Source: an uncultured Collinsella sp.
Lineage (GTDB): Bacteria > Actinomycetota > Coriobacteriia > Coriobacteriales > Coriobacteriaceae
Direction: 5' to 3'
Length of the DNA: 64,000 nt
NCBI GenBank assembly: GCA_902492755.1
Contig: CABUNB010000004.1
Location: 12,851 to 76,850, forward strand
Below are positions 33,774-42,295 of the stretch, in pieces. A program made the translations under genes and the position numbers. The notes beneath the pieces were generated by a model. That model made no database searches. It was not told the origin of the DNA and saw only the letters and a list, made by a program, of their open reading frames with translations. Numbering within the stretch: the first letter of the stretch is position 1; the number at the start of each line of letters is the position of its first letter.

Positions 33774-35605
33774 TGACCGATCTTGCATCCACCACACCAC
33801 AATCGCTCGGTCGCGATCCCATGGTCGGCCTGCGCCTGGCGCGTGTCGACGGGTTTGAGCCGGCCATTGCGCTCGGTCAGGACGAACTGCCTGCCTATCT
33901 GCGTCGTTTTACGATACTGTTTGCCGACGATGCCACCATGCGCCGTGGCGGTATCGGCCGCGTGACGCGTGCCGTCAACGCCCAAGGCGAGGCCGTAGCA
34001 CTCAAACAGCTCATCTTGCCGACGCGCGATGAGTTTGACGACGATGCCGCCCATGAGGTGCTGGTCGCCAAGTTCAAAGCGGCATTTCGCGAGGAATATG
34101 AATGCCATCGCGCCCTTTCGGGCCTTAAGGGCTTTCCCCGCCTCTATGGCTGGGGCGAGGTTGACGGTGTGCCTGCAATTGTCATGGAATGGGTCGAGGG
34201 CGAGACGCTCGCCCGCTTGCGCTCGCGCTTTGCCGTGGACGATGCCGGCCGCCTATCGCCGCTTGTGGCGGCGCGCTTGGGGCGCGACCTGTTCGACCTA
34301 CTCTGCCGCATGAGCCTGGTGGGGGAGGGCTTTGTCCATCGCGATATCTCGCCCGCTAATATTATGGTGCGTACGGCGCGTTTACCGCTTGACCGGCAGC
34401 TTGCCGAGGGCACCTTTGACCTGTGCCTGATCGACTTTGGCTCGTCGCTGGCGCTCGAGCCTGCGTCGGCCGTGGCCGGTACCGGCGGCAAGGCATCCTT
34501 TACCGAGCGCTATGCCACGCTGCGTCGCGCGACGGTTGCCTACGCTCCGCCTGAGATGCTCACCGATGATATTCCCGACTTGCGCGCTTTGCGTATGTCG
34601 CCGGCGATCGACGTCTATGCCGCGGCAAGCACGGTTTACGAGCTCATTGCCGGCGTCGCGCCATACGAAGCCGCGCCGAGCACTTCGGGTTCGCGCAAAA
34701 AGACGCGCGACATCGCCAGCCCCTACCGTCTCAAGATGGACACGCTACCCGACTATCCCATTGGTGCCCATGCGCCCGGTTGTGATTTGACTCAGTTGCT
34801 TCGTCGTGAGCCCGATGTGGCGCTCGCCGCGGCCGAGCAGGCCCAGCAGCTAGGGCTTGAGCCGGATTCCGAAGAGCTACGCGATGCGCTGGCGTTTGTC
34901 GATGCCCAGCTGTTCGACGTGGTGATGGCCTGTCTGTCCAGCCATCAAAAAGATCGTCCCGAGCCGGCGGCGGTCGAGGCGGCGCTCTCAGCGTTTTGTG
35001 ACCACTATGCGCAAAATGTCGGCCGTTCGCTCCGCGGCGAGCCGCTCACGCCGTGCCCCATGGATGCGTCTGGCCGCGCGGTTCGTCGCGCGCTGATGGT
35101 CGGCGCGACGGTCGTCTGTGGCGTGGTTTGGGCTGTGATCGTGGTTTCGGCCGCGCTGCTGGCGTCGGGCGCTCGCGTGACGGCGACTTTGGGATCGCTC
35201 GTGTGGTCTGGGTCGCTACCGGGTATTATTGCCGCACTGGCGTTGGCGCTGCCAGGCATAGCCGGCGTTGCCGCGGGGGCGCTTGCGCGCGATCGGCGCT
35301 CGGGCTTCCTGCAGGGTGTGCTTGCGCTTTCTGCCTGCGAGGTTCCGGTGCTGGTTGTGGCTGCATGTAGCGTATTTTCCCAACGCGCCGTGATGGGCGG
35401 CCTTGTTGCCGCTCTGGTTGCAACCTATACGCTTACGTGGTTTTTGCTTGCGATGGGCTTTGCCTTTGAACTTCCCGTTTCGGCACCGCGACGCACAAAA
35501 GCCCAGATGGCGACTCCGCTTGCCGGTGGAGCCGCAGCTGCCCGTACTTTTGGCGGACCTGTCGAAGTATCGTCCGATTCTATTTCTACGACTAAGGAGG
35601 CCTAG
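33770..35605 (+). CDS. Ser/Thr kinase-like protein with C-terminal membrane helices
   Basis: 611 aa. The kinase fold (about 45-400) shows a Gly-rich loop GGIGRVTRAV, catalytic Lys in VALKQL, HRDISPANI and a DFG-equivalent IDFGSS. Four membrane helices (about 440-565) and a short tail follow. The essential Lys, Asp and DFG Asp are all present, so it may be active. It is paired with the FHA protein 3 bp downstream, an obvious reader of its phosphothreonines. Confidence 0.82.
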   Translation: MMTDLASTTPQSLGRDPMVGLRLARVDGFEPAIALGQDELPAYLRRFTILFADDATMRRGGIGRVTRAVNAQGEAVALKQLILPTRDEFDDDAAHEVLVAKFKAAFREEYECHRALSGLKGFPRLYGWGEVDGVPAIVMEWVEGETLARLRSRFAVDDAGRLSPLVAARLGRDLFDLLCRMSLVGEGFVHRDISPANIMVRTARLPLDRQLAEGTFDLCLIDFGSSLALEPASAVAGTGGKASFTERYATLRRATVAYAPPEMLTDDIPDLRALRMSPAIDVYAAASTVYELIAGVAPYEAAPSTSGSRKKTRDIASPYRLKMDTLPDYPIGAHAPGCDLTQLLRREPDVALAAAEQAQQLGLEPDSEELRDALAFVDAQLFDVVMACLSSHQKDRPEPAAVEAALSAFCDHYAQNVGRSLRGEPLTPCPMDASGRAVRRALMVGATVVCGVVWAVIVVSAALLASGARVTATLGSLVWSGSLPGIIAALALALPGIAGVAAGALARDRRSGFLQGVLALSACEVPVLVVAACSVFSQRAVMGGLVAALVATYTLTWFLLAMGFAFELPVSAPRRTKAQMATPLAGGAAAARTFGGPVEVSSDSISTTKEA

Positions 35606-35608
35606 GTC

Positions 35609-36547
35609 ATGGCATCTCAAGTTGAGCTCACCCCATGCGGGGCCATGTTTGACATCTTTAAGCGCGCGGCGCATCTGAGCCATATCGAGCTGTGCGGCTT
35701 GGTGCTTTCGTCCCGTCCGCTCGCAGACGGCCGCAGCCCGCAGAGCCGAGCCGTCGATCGCTCTTGGGTTTCCCGCTTTATCGTTCGCGCGCCGGTCGGC
35801 ACGCTTCAGCATCGCTACTTTGCCGAATACGGTACCTCGGCTGCGCGTATTATGTCGCAACTGGCCCTGCGCCAGCGCAATCCCATGGACTCCACGGCTG
35901 TGATCAATATGGTGTGCGGTCCTGCAGGTGAACCGATGGTACGCGCGCTCGAAGAGTGCCACCAGGACACGAATCTCTATCGCAACGCGCTCGATCGCCT
36001 GTCCCAGGCGGCGGAACTCATGCCCGCCGAGCGCGCCGAGGCCGTGCTGGTGCTGTTTGTCGCCGTCGGTTGTTCGGCGGATGTGCGGTCCTCGGTGAAC
36101 TATGCCATCGACTACGCGCACGCGACCTGTGGCGGAGGCACATCCACGCCGCGTTCGCTTGGCATGTCGATGACCGCGGGCGAACGCGAACCCGCCCCGG
36201 CGCACCCCTTGGGCTTGCTGCGCGTACAAAACAGTTTTGTCGTGAGCGCCCCGCGCTGGATTCAGCCGAGTGAGCAGGGTGTTGAGATTGGCGCGCTGGC
36301 CACTGGCGAGGGCGATATTACCGACGTCGGCGACGATGTCTCGGCCCGCCATGCCCATATCTGGTGCGATGCTCAAAATATCTGGCACGTCGAGGACTTG
36401 TCGTCCACCAACGGAACCGTGGTGGTAAACGGGGCCACGCGCGTCTGCATTCAGGTCGAGCCCGGCCGTTCCGCCCAACTCAATCCCGGCGACGAGCTCA
36501 AGCTCGGCGAATCCACTACCTACGCCATCCTCTTCGGTGCTCTCTAG
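35609..36547 (+). CDS. FHA-domain protein
   Basis: 312 aa. The N-terminal ~190 residues are helical and unrecognised. The C-terminal FHA domain (about 205-312) has SARHAHIW and LSSTNGTVVVNG. It ends the operon. The last ~145 codons and about 110 bp downstream are duplicated at 42860-43393, beyond a 6-kb foreign island. Confidence 0.88.
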   Translation: MASQVELTPCGAMFDIFKRAAHLSHIELCGLVLSSRPLADGRSPQSRAVDRSWVSRFIVRAPVGTLQHRYFAEYGTSAARIMSQLALRQRNPMDSTAVINMVCGPAGEPMVRALEECHQDTNLYRNALDRLSQAAELMPAERAEAVLVLFVAVGCSADVRSSVNYAIDYAHATCGGGTSTPRSLGMSMTAGEREPAPAHPLGLLRVQNSFVVSAPRWIQPSEQGVEIGALATGEGDITDVGDDVSARHAHIWCDAQNIWHVEDLSSTNGTVVVNGATRVCIQVEPGRSAQLNPGDELKLGESTTYAILFGAL

Positions 36548-36656
36548 CCGGCAGATAGGGACGTTTCTTTTCTGCCGGCACTTGGGGACACTCCTCGGCG
36601 CGCCAGAGCCAGTCGCCCGGGGATGGAGGGGCCATTTTGGCCCTTGGCGGTCAGTC
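36548..36656. repeat. Extragenic repeat with short palindrome (copy A)
   Basis: Immediately after the FHA stop is an inverted repeat (36548-36555 with 36571-36578) then ACTTGGGGACACTCC. A close copy follows the FHA fragment at 43286-43393, and part of the motif recurs at 50577-50609. Confidence 0.7.
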
Positions 36657-36742
36657 GGGGCGAAACTAGAAGATCTTTCCGATTCGCGGCTGTTCATGCT
36701 TGTAGAGCATCTAAAACAATAGGATGTTATTCTGGAATATGC

Positions 36743-37497
36743 CGGGTGCGTGAACTTGCCTGTCTTAGCCTTAATAAGGTATAGGGGAGTTTGGCTCAGG
36801 GGTTCCGTCTTGTTCTTCAGCGCAGTATTGTGGGACAGATTTGCTGAGATTGGCGCCTTACACCGCAGAGCGCACGGAAGGCTCTCGATTTGTGTTCTGG
36901 CCCCAGAATACAGGGCCTGATACTTACCAACTGTGGCATGGATGTAACATCTGTAGAAATCAACCCTTTTGTTGTCGACCTTTGTAAGAAAAACACTGCC
37001 ATCAACTCTTTGGATGACGAAACTAGGGTGCTTGAGGGGAGCCTTTACTCCCCTCTGAGAGATGACTCATGTTTTTCGCTTGTCGTTGTGAATCCTCCGT
37101 TACTGCCGATTCCGGATGAGATTCCTTATCCCTTCGTTTGAGATGGAGGACAATCGGGTCTGGATAAAACACTTCGTATTCTTAAGGGTGGCGATACGCA
37201 TTTAGAGAAAAACGGTAAATACTGCTAATAGGGGTGACGACGATGGTACAGGGGCGACCCGCGATGCTCTCATCAATACGTCGGATACTTGGGAAATCAG
37301 GTCTAGATGCATGTATGATGATGCTGTGTGGCTATTCAATTAATCCGCGTTCCGAATGGGTGCAGGGTATAGCTGCGACATCGTATGCTTTTGACCCGGC
37401 GCGATACTCAGATATTTCTGAGGCGGTTGACGAAGTTTATACGCACTATGCCGCGCAAGGCGTTTCGGAAGTTTGCACATCTACGTTACGGGCTTAG
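36743..37497 (+). pseudogene. Decayed class I SAM-dependent methyltransferase
   Basis: Reading one frame through stop codons gives recognisable family blocks. These are DWRLTPQSARKALDLCSG (degraded motif I), VTSVEINPFVVDLCKKN (motif II, acidic Glu), then VVVNPPLLP (the NPP catalytic motif) and, after a TGA at 37139, a GGQSGL-type block. The C-terminal part continues in another frame from about 37234. At least three in-frame stops and one frameshift show loss of function. Confidence 0.72.
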
Positions 37498-37812
37498 GTT
37501 TCTTCAAGCGAGCAGGCCGGTTGCGTTATTTCGAGCGATTTTTCTAGTCTAGACGACAAAAGGCAAAGGATTTGATGGGTATAAAACGCGGACGTTTGTG
37601 GGCGGATGCTCAAATCTATTGTGGCAATCGGGCGGTTGAAAAAGATATTTCAACCGCCCGATTGCCAGGTTCGTCGGAGGAGATGTCCGATTCCGACTCT
37701 CTTGTAGGAAGAGCTTGAGATCGTATTGGCCCAAGGCAATCTTAAAGCAGTCTCATTGGCAAATCTTCGCTCCTGTTGTGTTGAGGTGTAAGGTATCAGT
37801 GATTGATGTTTT
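37498..37812. other. Intergenic region upstream of the ABC exporter
   Basis: 315 bp without a gene. It contains the long perfect palindrome at 37622-37667, described separately. No strong promoter could be assigned to the ABC gene. Confidence 0.4.
37622..37667. repeat. Perfect 20-bp inverted repeat
   Basis: Arms 37622-37641 and 37648-37667 are exact complements with a 6-nt loop. No T-run follows on either strand, which argues against a simple terminator. Confidence 0.85.
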
Positions 37813-39465
37813 GTGGCGGGTAGATTGGGGCCTTCCTTGATTCGATGCGTTCTCTCGAGGTTCATCAGAGCAAAAGGGGCTTTCGTCTTCATTGCTATCA
37901 CGGTGATTGGAACCGCTCTCTCCTATGCCATGCCATACGTGAACGGGAAATTCTTAGATTTTCTTCTCGGTAACCGCAGCGAAAGAGACGCCGTACTCTT
38001 CGCGCTCCTGGTTGCGTCAATAGGAGTTTTCTCCACCCTCTTTACTTATTTTGCAGGAACACTTTCCATTCGCATAACCACGAGACTTTCCTTTGATCTT
38101 CTCAGGGAGGCCGTCTTGCGTTTTGAAAGAGACGATTACTTGGTGAGTCGGACCATCGATCCAGCCTATACAACGCAACGGATTATTTCCGACTCCAGCG
38201 TGGTCTCATCCTTCGTTTTGGCGAATTTTATCAGTGCGCCGCTGTCCATTGTAGCCATTCCCATCGTATTGCTTATCATATGGTCAATTGATTCAACTCT
38301 CGCGGTGTTTTCCATCATTCTCCTCATCGTGTATTTCTGTGTAATTACTGGGTTGAGGAAACTTTTGTATAGGGTCACGTATGAGAAGAAAGAGGCGGAC
38401 AGCGCCTTTTACGCCGCAATTGCATCGCAGCTTAATCAGATTCTCAACATTCAACTGACATCTTCGTACGGCAAGAGCGAACAAGCGCTCGACGCTGGGT
38501 TTAAGAGCTATTTTCCCAAAGTTTTGAGCTCCGGAAAGCTATCATATTCTCTGACATCGCTCGATGGTCTTTTCGCAGCGTTGTTTCAAGCGGTGATACT
38601 TGTTGTTTCCGGAGTACGAATCATTAACGGAACTATGTCAATAGGCGAGTACACTATCATCGGTACATACTTCGCGGTTCTCTTTAAGACTTTGAAAAGT
38701 ATGATGTCATTGTTCAAATCCTATCAAGATGCCAAAGCATCATGGGATAGGACGGCTATCGCGACGAGAGAAAAGGAGAGATCGGGGTGGAATCGGACCG
38801 ATTTAGCTAAACTCGATGAAATAAATGACATTTCGGTATCTGATTTGGAATTCTCGGTTGCCCTTCCAGACGGATCTGTCCGAGAGGTCCTCGGCGGGTT
38901 TTCTTTCAAGTTTTCCGGTCCTGGTACATATTGCATAGTTGGGGAAAACGGAAGAGGCAAGACGTCACTTCTTTACTTGATGCTCGGGCTATACTCATCG
39001 AAAGGCAAAGTAAAATACAACGGCGTGCCAATCGAAGAATGCGACTTGGATTACATACGTGCGAGAGAGATATCGTGCTGCCCACAGTCGTGCTTCGCGC
39101 CGGACGAAACGGTGAAAGAGCTGTTAGAGTATTTCGACACGCCCTTTTCTTCCTATCACCGGGGTGTAGATGGCCTACTTTCGCTGGAAAACAGCGTGAA
39201 GGAGTTGCTCGGGAAACGTTGCTCCGCGCTTTCGGGCGGTGAGCTGCGCCGAGTGTACTTATGGTCGGCGATTTCACGCAAGTCGTCAGTTTTGGTACTC
39301 GACGAGCCCACGACTGGGTTAGACGCTGTAAGCCGCGCCGAGCTTGCGGCCTATGTTAAGCGCAACAAGCAAAGCCAGCTGATCATCGTTGTCTCTCACG
39401 ATGACGAGATGGTCGGCGCGGTAGAAGGGGTAGTGGATTTAGGCAGCATGTACCAGGGTAAATGA
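37813..39465 (+). CDS. ABC transporter, fused membrane and ATPase domains (probable peptide exporter)
   Basis: 550 aa. An exporter-type six-helix membrane domain (about 15-310) precedes an ATPase domain (about 345-550). The latter has Walker A GENGRGKTS near residue 377, signature SGGELRR, Walker B VLVLDEP and an H-loop VVSHDD. No C39 peptidase domain is present, so leader removal would need another protease. It is AT-rich and lies 0.7 kb from, and on the opposite strand to, the peptide/maturase genes, which makes export of the matured peptide the likely role. The GTG start at 37813 has no clear ribosome site, and a TTG at 37837 is possible. Confidence 0.82.
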   Translation: MAGRLGPSLIRCVLSRFIRAKGAFVFIAITVIGTALSYAMPYVNGKFLDFLLGNRSERDAVLFALLVASIGVFSTLFTYFAGTLSIRITTRLSFDLLREAVLRFERDDYLVSRTIDPAYTTQRIISDSSVVSSFVLANFISAPLSIVAIPIVLLIIWSIDSTLAVFSIILLIVYFCVITGLRKLLYRVTYEKKEADSAFYAAIASQLNQILNIQLTSSYGKSEQALDAGFKSYFPKVLSSGKLSYSLTSLDGLFAALFQAVILVVSGVRIINGTMSIGEYTIIGTYFAVLFKTLKSMMSLFKSYQDAKASWDRTAIATREKERSGWNRTDLAKLDEINDISVSDLEFSVALPDGSVREVLGGFSFKFSGPGTYCIVGENGRGKTSLLYLMLGLYSSKGKVKYNGVPIEECDLDYIRAREISCCPQSCFAPDETVKELLEYFDTPFSSYHRGVDGLLSLENSVKELLGKRCSALSGGELRRVYLWSAISRKSSVLVLDEPTTGLDAVSRAELAAYVKRNKQSQLIIVVSHDDEMVGAVEGVVDLGSMYQGK

Positions 39466-40056
39466 TGACAAGTGTAGTGCTACCCAACTGGCAGAGATAA
39501 CAAAAAGGCGATGCAGATGCACGTAGCATTCAGGCGGTTCGGACTCGGTGCCTTCACGCCATCGCAACGCTTTCAGATATAGTTCTCGTTCTCTTACTAA
39601 AGGAAACTTTAGTCTACGTCATCTTGTCGAGACAGAGGTGAAGCGAAGTGTTGTCGCGACGTATCTTATTCCAGGTGGCTCAGTATCAGCGTGAGAATCG
39701 CACCAAAGTGTACTTACGATTCTCGTGTCCCACGGACAACATGAGCTGAGCATTGAGGTTCCACCCTTTGCTGCAACTACACGGGGTTGGACGGCAATGA
39801 ATATGCCGGGCCGCATACCACGCGCAGCGGGGGTCCATGTCCCAGTATGTTGCCTACAGCAGCCTCGATGTCCACGGACACATCATCTCTGCCTTCGCGT
39901 TCAATCCATTTGCCGGAGAGTGCGAGGGTTGCCAGGCCGTAGAATTCGAGCCGAACAAATGAAATGCGGTATCAGCGCATAGGATTAAACTGACGATTGC
40001 TTTGCACTGAGAATACGCTTGGAAAGCCGCTATGGGTGGCGGCCCGGGTTAAATAG
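39466..40056. other. Intergenic region between exporter and peptide operon
   Basis: No clear gene. One short frame (39837-39962, 41 codons, beginning MSQYVAYSSLDV and containing GECEGCQAVEF) has GGGGG upstream of its ATG and could be a gene remnant or a tiny Cys-containing peptide. I give it low weight. A short hairpin lies near 40027-40044. Confidence 0.35.
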
Positions 40057-40109
40057 AGAAGCCCGTCCGATCACACTTTCATGTGGCGAACGGTCGGGCT
40101 TCTTATTCC
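40057..40109. terminator. Bidirectional-looking terminator between convergent units
   Basis: A 13-bp stem with one mismatch (40057-40069 with 40091-40103), followed by TTATT on the plus strand and by TATTT on the minus strand. It would end both the exporter transcript and the minus-strand peptide operon. Confidence 0.7.
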
Positions 40110-40167
40110 ACTTGCCAATGCTCGGCTCATATTGGAAGAAAGCTACGCTAATGTTTGCGTGACACTC

Positions 40168-40275
40168 CTATTTTCTCCGAAGAAAGAGTCGGATAATGAA
40201 GAATAGAATTAAAAAAGGTGCCAGATATAACGCAAGTATAAAGGCTAATCCAACGAGACCTTGCAATAATGGCAT
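40168..40275 (-). CDS. 35-aa hydrophobic membrane peptide
   Basis: A short gene with an excellent ribosome site, GGGAGGAG, just before its ATG at 40275. The product is almost entirely one membrane helix (from LVGLAFILALYLAPFLILFF onward) ending in a basic RLFLRRK tail. It lies 78 bp downstream of the second precursor peptide on the same strand. It might be an immunity peptide, a transporter helper or a leader-peptide docking factor; the sequence does not decide. Confidence 0.6.
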   Translation of the reverse strand: MPLLQGLVGLAFILALYLAPFLILFFIIRLFLRRK

Positions 40276-40353
40276 AACTCCTCCCAGACACGAGATTTTG
40301 GTATTTGTTCCCATCTTATTCTGAATTGGACCAAATAGTTCCTAGCCACAAAA

Positions 40354-40533
40354 CTACTCGTCAACTGTATCGCACCAATCTGCTGGCAAAACACAGCTTG
40401 ATTCTTTATCGACATAGCACCAATCCGCAACAGGGCACTCGGCGATGTCGTAAAAATTGCATATATCAACTCCAAGACAACAAGGCTCAACGGGAGGATG
40501 TTCATTTGAACCAACAGGATGGATATGCTTCAT
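40354..40533 (-). CDS. Cys-rich RiPP precursor peptide B, 59 aa
   Basis: GAGGAG stands 5 nt before the ATG at 40533. The leader begins MKHIHPVGSNEHPPVEP. The core has seven Cys (18, 19, 25, 33, 39, 47, 54), and four of these fit Cys-x3-Asp (C19-D23, C25-D29, C33-D37, C54-D58). It is paralogous to the 67-aa peptide upstream, sharing KHIHP, a DIC-x2-YD block and the Cys spacing. Very acidic core, no signal peptide. Substrate of the nearby radical SAM enzyme by context; antimicrobial or signalling role unknown. Confidence 0.78.
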   Translation of the reverse strand: MKHIHPVGSNEHPPVEPCCLGVDICNFYDIAECPVADWCYVDKESSCVLPADWCDTVDE

Positions 40534-40563
40534 AACAGCTCCTCACCTTAATCCAATTAGAGA

Positions 40564-40767
40564 CTACGTTTGATCAATGCCACAGTGATCTACAACGCAG
40601 ATGCTGCCGCCATCCATGTCATAGTCGCAGTAATCGTATGCACCACAGCCATCTGCTTTATCATAAACAGTACAGATGTCAGTAATGCCCAAGAGGCAGT
40701 CAAAAGACATCGGCTTCACGCCTGCCTCGTCGCCACTTCCTGGATTAATCGGATGAATATGCTTCAC
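40564..40767 (-). CDS. Cys-rich RiPP precursor peptide A, 67 aa
   Basis: I chose GTG at 40767 because GGGAGG lies 5 nt upstream and because it gives the same KHIHP leader as peptide B. A longer frame reaching 40815 lacks a site. Six Cys (24, 32, 41, 47, 57, 62) lie in an Asp/Tyr-rich core; C32-D36 and C41-D45 fit Cys-x3-Asp, and three others have Cys-x2-Asp. It lies 169 bp after the maturase stop and 30 bp before peptide B. Duplicated, diverged precursors next to one maturase are common in RiPP clusters. Confidence 0.8.
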   Translation of the reverse strand: MKHIHPINPGSGDEAGVKPMSFDCLLGITDICTVYDKADGCGAYDYCDYDMDGGSICVVDHCGIDQT

Positions 40768-40825
40768 GACTACCTCCCTTTGAGTGCAGAAAAATCTCAA
40801 TATTGTGTATAACAAACCAAGATGT

Positions 40826-40909
40826 CTAGTTCACCATATTTCTAGAATGGTTTCGGCGAACGTAGCAATAAGCTTCGCAGACGGTAATCAGAAGAACGAA
40901 CACCTCCAC
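40826..40909 (-). CDS. Possible 27-aa membrane peptide
   Basis: A short frame between the maturase and peptide A would encode MEVFVLLITVCEAYCYVRR and a short tail, a hydrophobic segment with a basic end like the 35-aa peptide. No ribosome site precedes its GTG, so it may simply be leader sequence. Confidence 0.2.
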   Translation of the reverse strand: MEVFVLLITVCEAYCYVRRNHSRNMVN

Positions 40910-40936
40910 AATGGTGACAGCAATGCGCTGAACCGC

Positions 40937-42295
40937 TTATTCCGATACAGTAGCTTCTCGTTGATTTTTCTCCTGCGAAGATGAGTGGCGGGAAATAAGG
41001 TCAAAAGCCATCTCGTAGCACATCTTTCTATATTCACATGATGCAGGGTGTAGACTCTTGGGCAAGTAGCCGTGCTCGTCTGCAGCCTCCCAGCTACAGC
41101 CCCCACCACAGAAAGACCGAGCCCAACAGTCCGTACAGTCAATTCTTTTTTCGACACCCTGACTCCAGTTTTCAATATACCTAGTTTCGTCAATTCCGGT
41201 GACGATGTTGCCCATTTTGAATCGCATCATCCCGACAAACCTGTGACAGGGGTATACGTCCCCTTCGGGAGTCACGGAAATAAAACGCCTGCCAGCCCCG
41301 CATCCGACAAAGGCGATCCTGTTGCTCATAATCAAATCAACTGCAGTTTTCAATGTTCTAAACAAGGGCTTTTCCCCTTGATCAATCTGTTTGAGATATT
41401 GATCCGCCAAATCTATTAGGCCCGCCCTGATTTTGTTTAATGAGTGTTCGTCGAGTTTGATATTCTCATCGAATGAGCTCACGGGCGAGAAGTAAATCCT
41501 TCTGAAGCCCATCTCTTTAAACTGAAGATAGTCTTCAACAAGGTTACAGTTATTATTTGTTAAGGTCGCTCTTGCGCCGAAGGGGAACGACTCGGAAAAA
41601 CGACGAACGTTTTTGTCGATATCGGAGAAAGAGCCGCCTCCCGTCTTGTACGGGCGCGATGCATCGTGCTTGCATCCTGTACCATCGAGACTAATCAGAA
41701 CAGAAAACCCGTGCTCCTTGAAAGAATTCACAGCAGTGTCATTCAAAAGCGTTCCGTTGGTCGTAATAGAATAGGTAAAGTTTCTATTGGGGTATATTCT
41801 TTTTGAATAGTCGACCGTTTTCCATATCAGCGGCTCGTTAATCATGGGTTCCCCACCAAAAAAGACGATCGCAAGCGTTTCGTTTTCCGATGAACTTGCG
41901 ACGAGGTAGTCGACCGCCTTGAAGGCTATCTCGTCTGTCATCAGCAGAGGAGACGTTCCATAATCTCCTTTACCGGCAAAACAGTAACTACAACCAAGGT
42001 TGCATGCATGTGAAACGTGGAGTTCGATGGATCTAAGTTTTCGAGGCGTGTCTTTTGTTAAGAAAGTCCGCTCAGACAATCGTTGATACTCATCAATGTC
42101 GTCTTCAAGTTCTGCTATGGTCGTTTGGTCGTAGCCTTTCGCAGCAAGTGACTTTGTTAGCAACTTCGAGTTGACCGTTCTTCCCGATGCTTCAAATATG
42201 CGAAGCGCATCTTCTGATGCTTGGTCAACCTGAAAGCAATTGCGAGTGACCTCATCGAAGCAGTAACGACGATCACTTACTGAGAAAAAATGCAT
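40937..42295 (-). CDS. Radical SAM/SPASM peptide maturase
   Basis: 452 aa. An N-terminal ~75-residue wHTH-like region (FFSVSDRRYCFDEVTRNCF) resembles a RiPP recognition element. The radical SAM core follows, with HACNLGCSYC (C98, C102, C105 binding the SAM cluster), FFGGEPM and TTNGTLL. The C-terminal SPASM region has CGAGRRFISVTPEGDVYPCHRF and C-x2-C-x5-CGGGC for auxiliary clusters. This layout is that of enzymes installing thioether links in sactipeptides and ranthipeptides, including SCIFF maturases. ATG at 42295 follows GAGGA; an upstream GTG at 42325 is weaker. Foreign codon usage, AT-rich. Confidence 0.9.
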   Translation of the reverse strand: MHFFSVSDRRYCFDEVTRNCFQVDQASEDALRIFEASGRTVNSKLLTKSLAAKGYDQTTIAELEDDIDEYQRLSERTFLTKDTPRKLRSIELHVSHACNLGCSYCFAGKGDYGTSPLLMTDEIAFKAVDYLVASSSENETLAIVFFGGEPMINEPLIWKTVDYSKRIYPNRNFTYSITTNGTLLNDTAVNSFKEHGFSVLISLDGTGCKHDASRPYKTGGGSFSDIDKNVRRFSESFPFGARATLTNNNCNLVEDYLQFKEMGFRRIYFSPVSSFDENIKLDEHSLNKIRAGLIDLADQYLKQIDQGEKPLFRTLKTAVDLIMSNRIAFVGCGAGRRFISVTPEGDVYPCHRFVGMMRFKMGNIVTGIDETRYIENWSQGVEKRIDCTDCWARSFCGGGCSWEAADEHGYLPKSLHPASCEYRKMCYEMAFDLISRHSSSQEKNQREATVSE

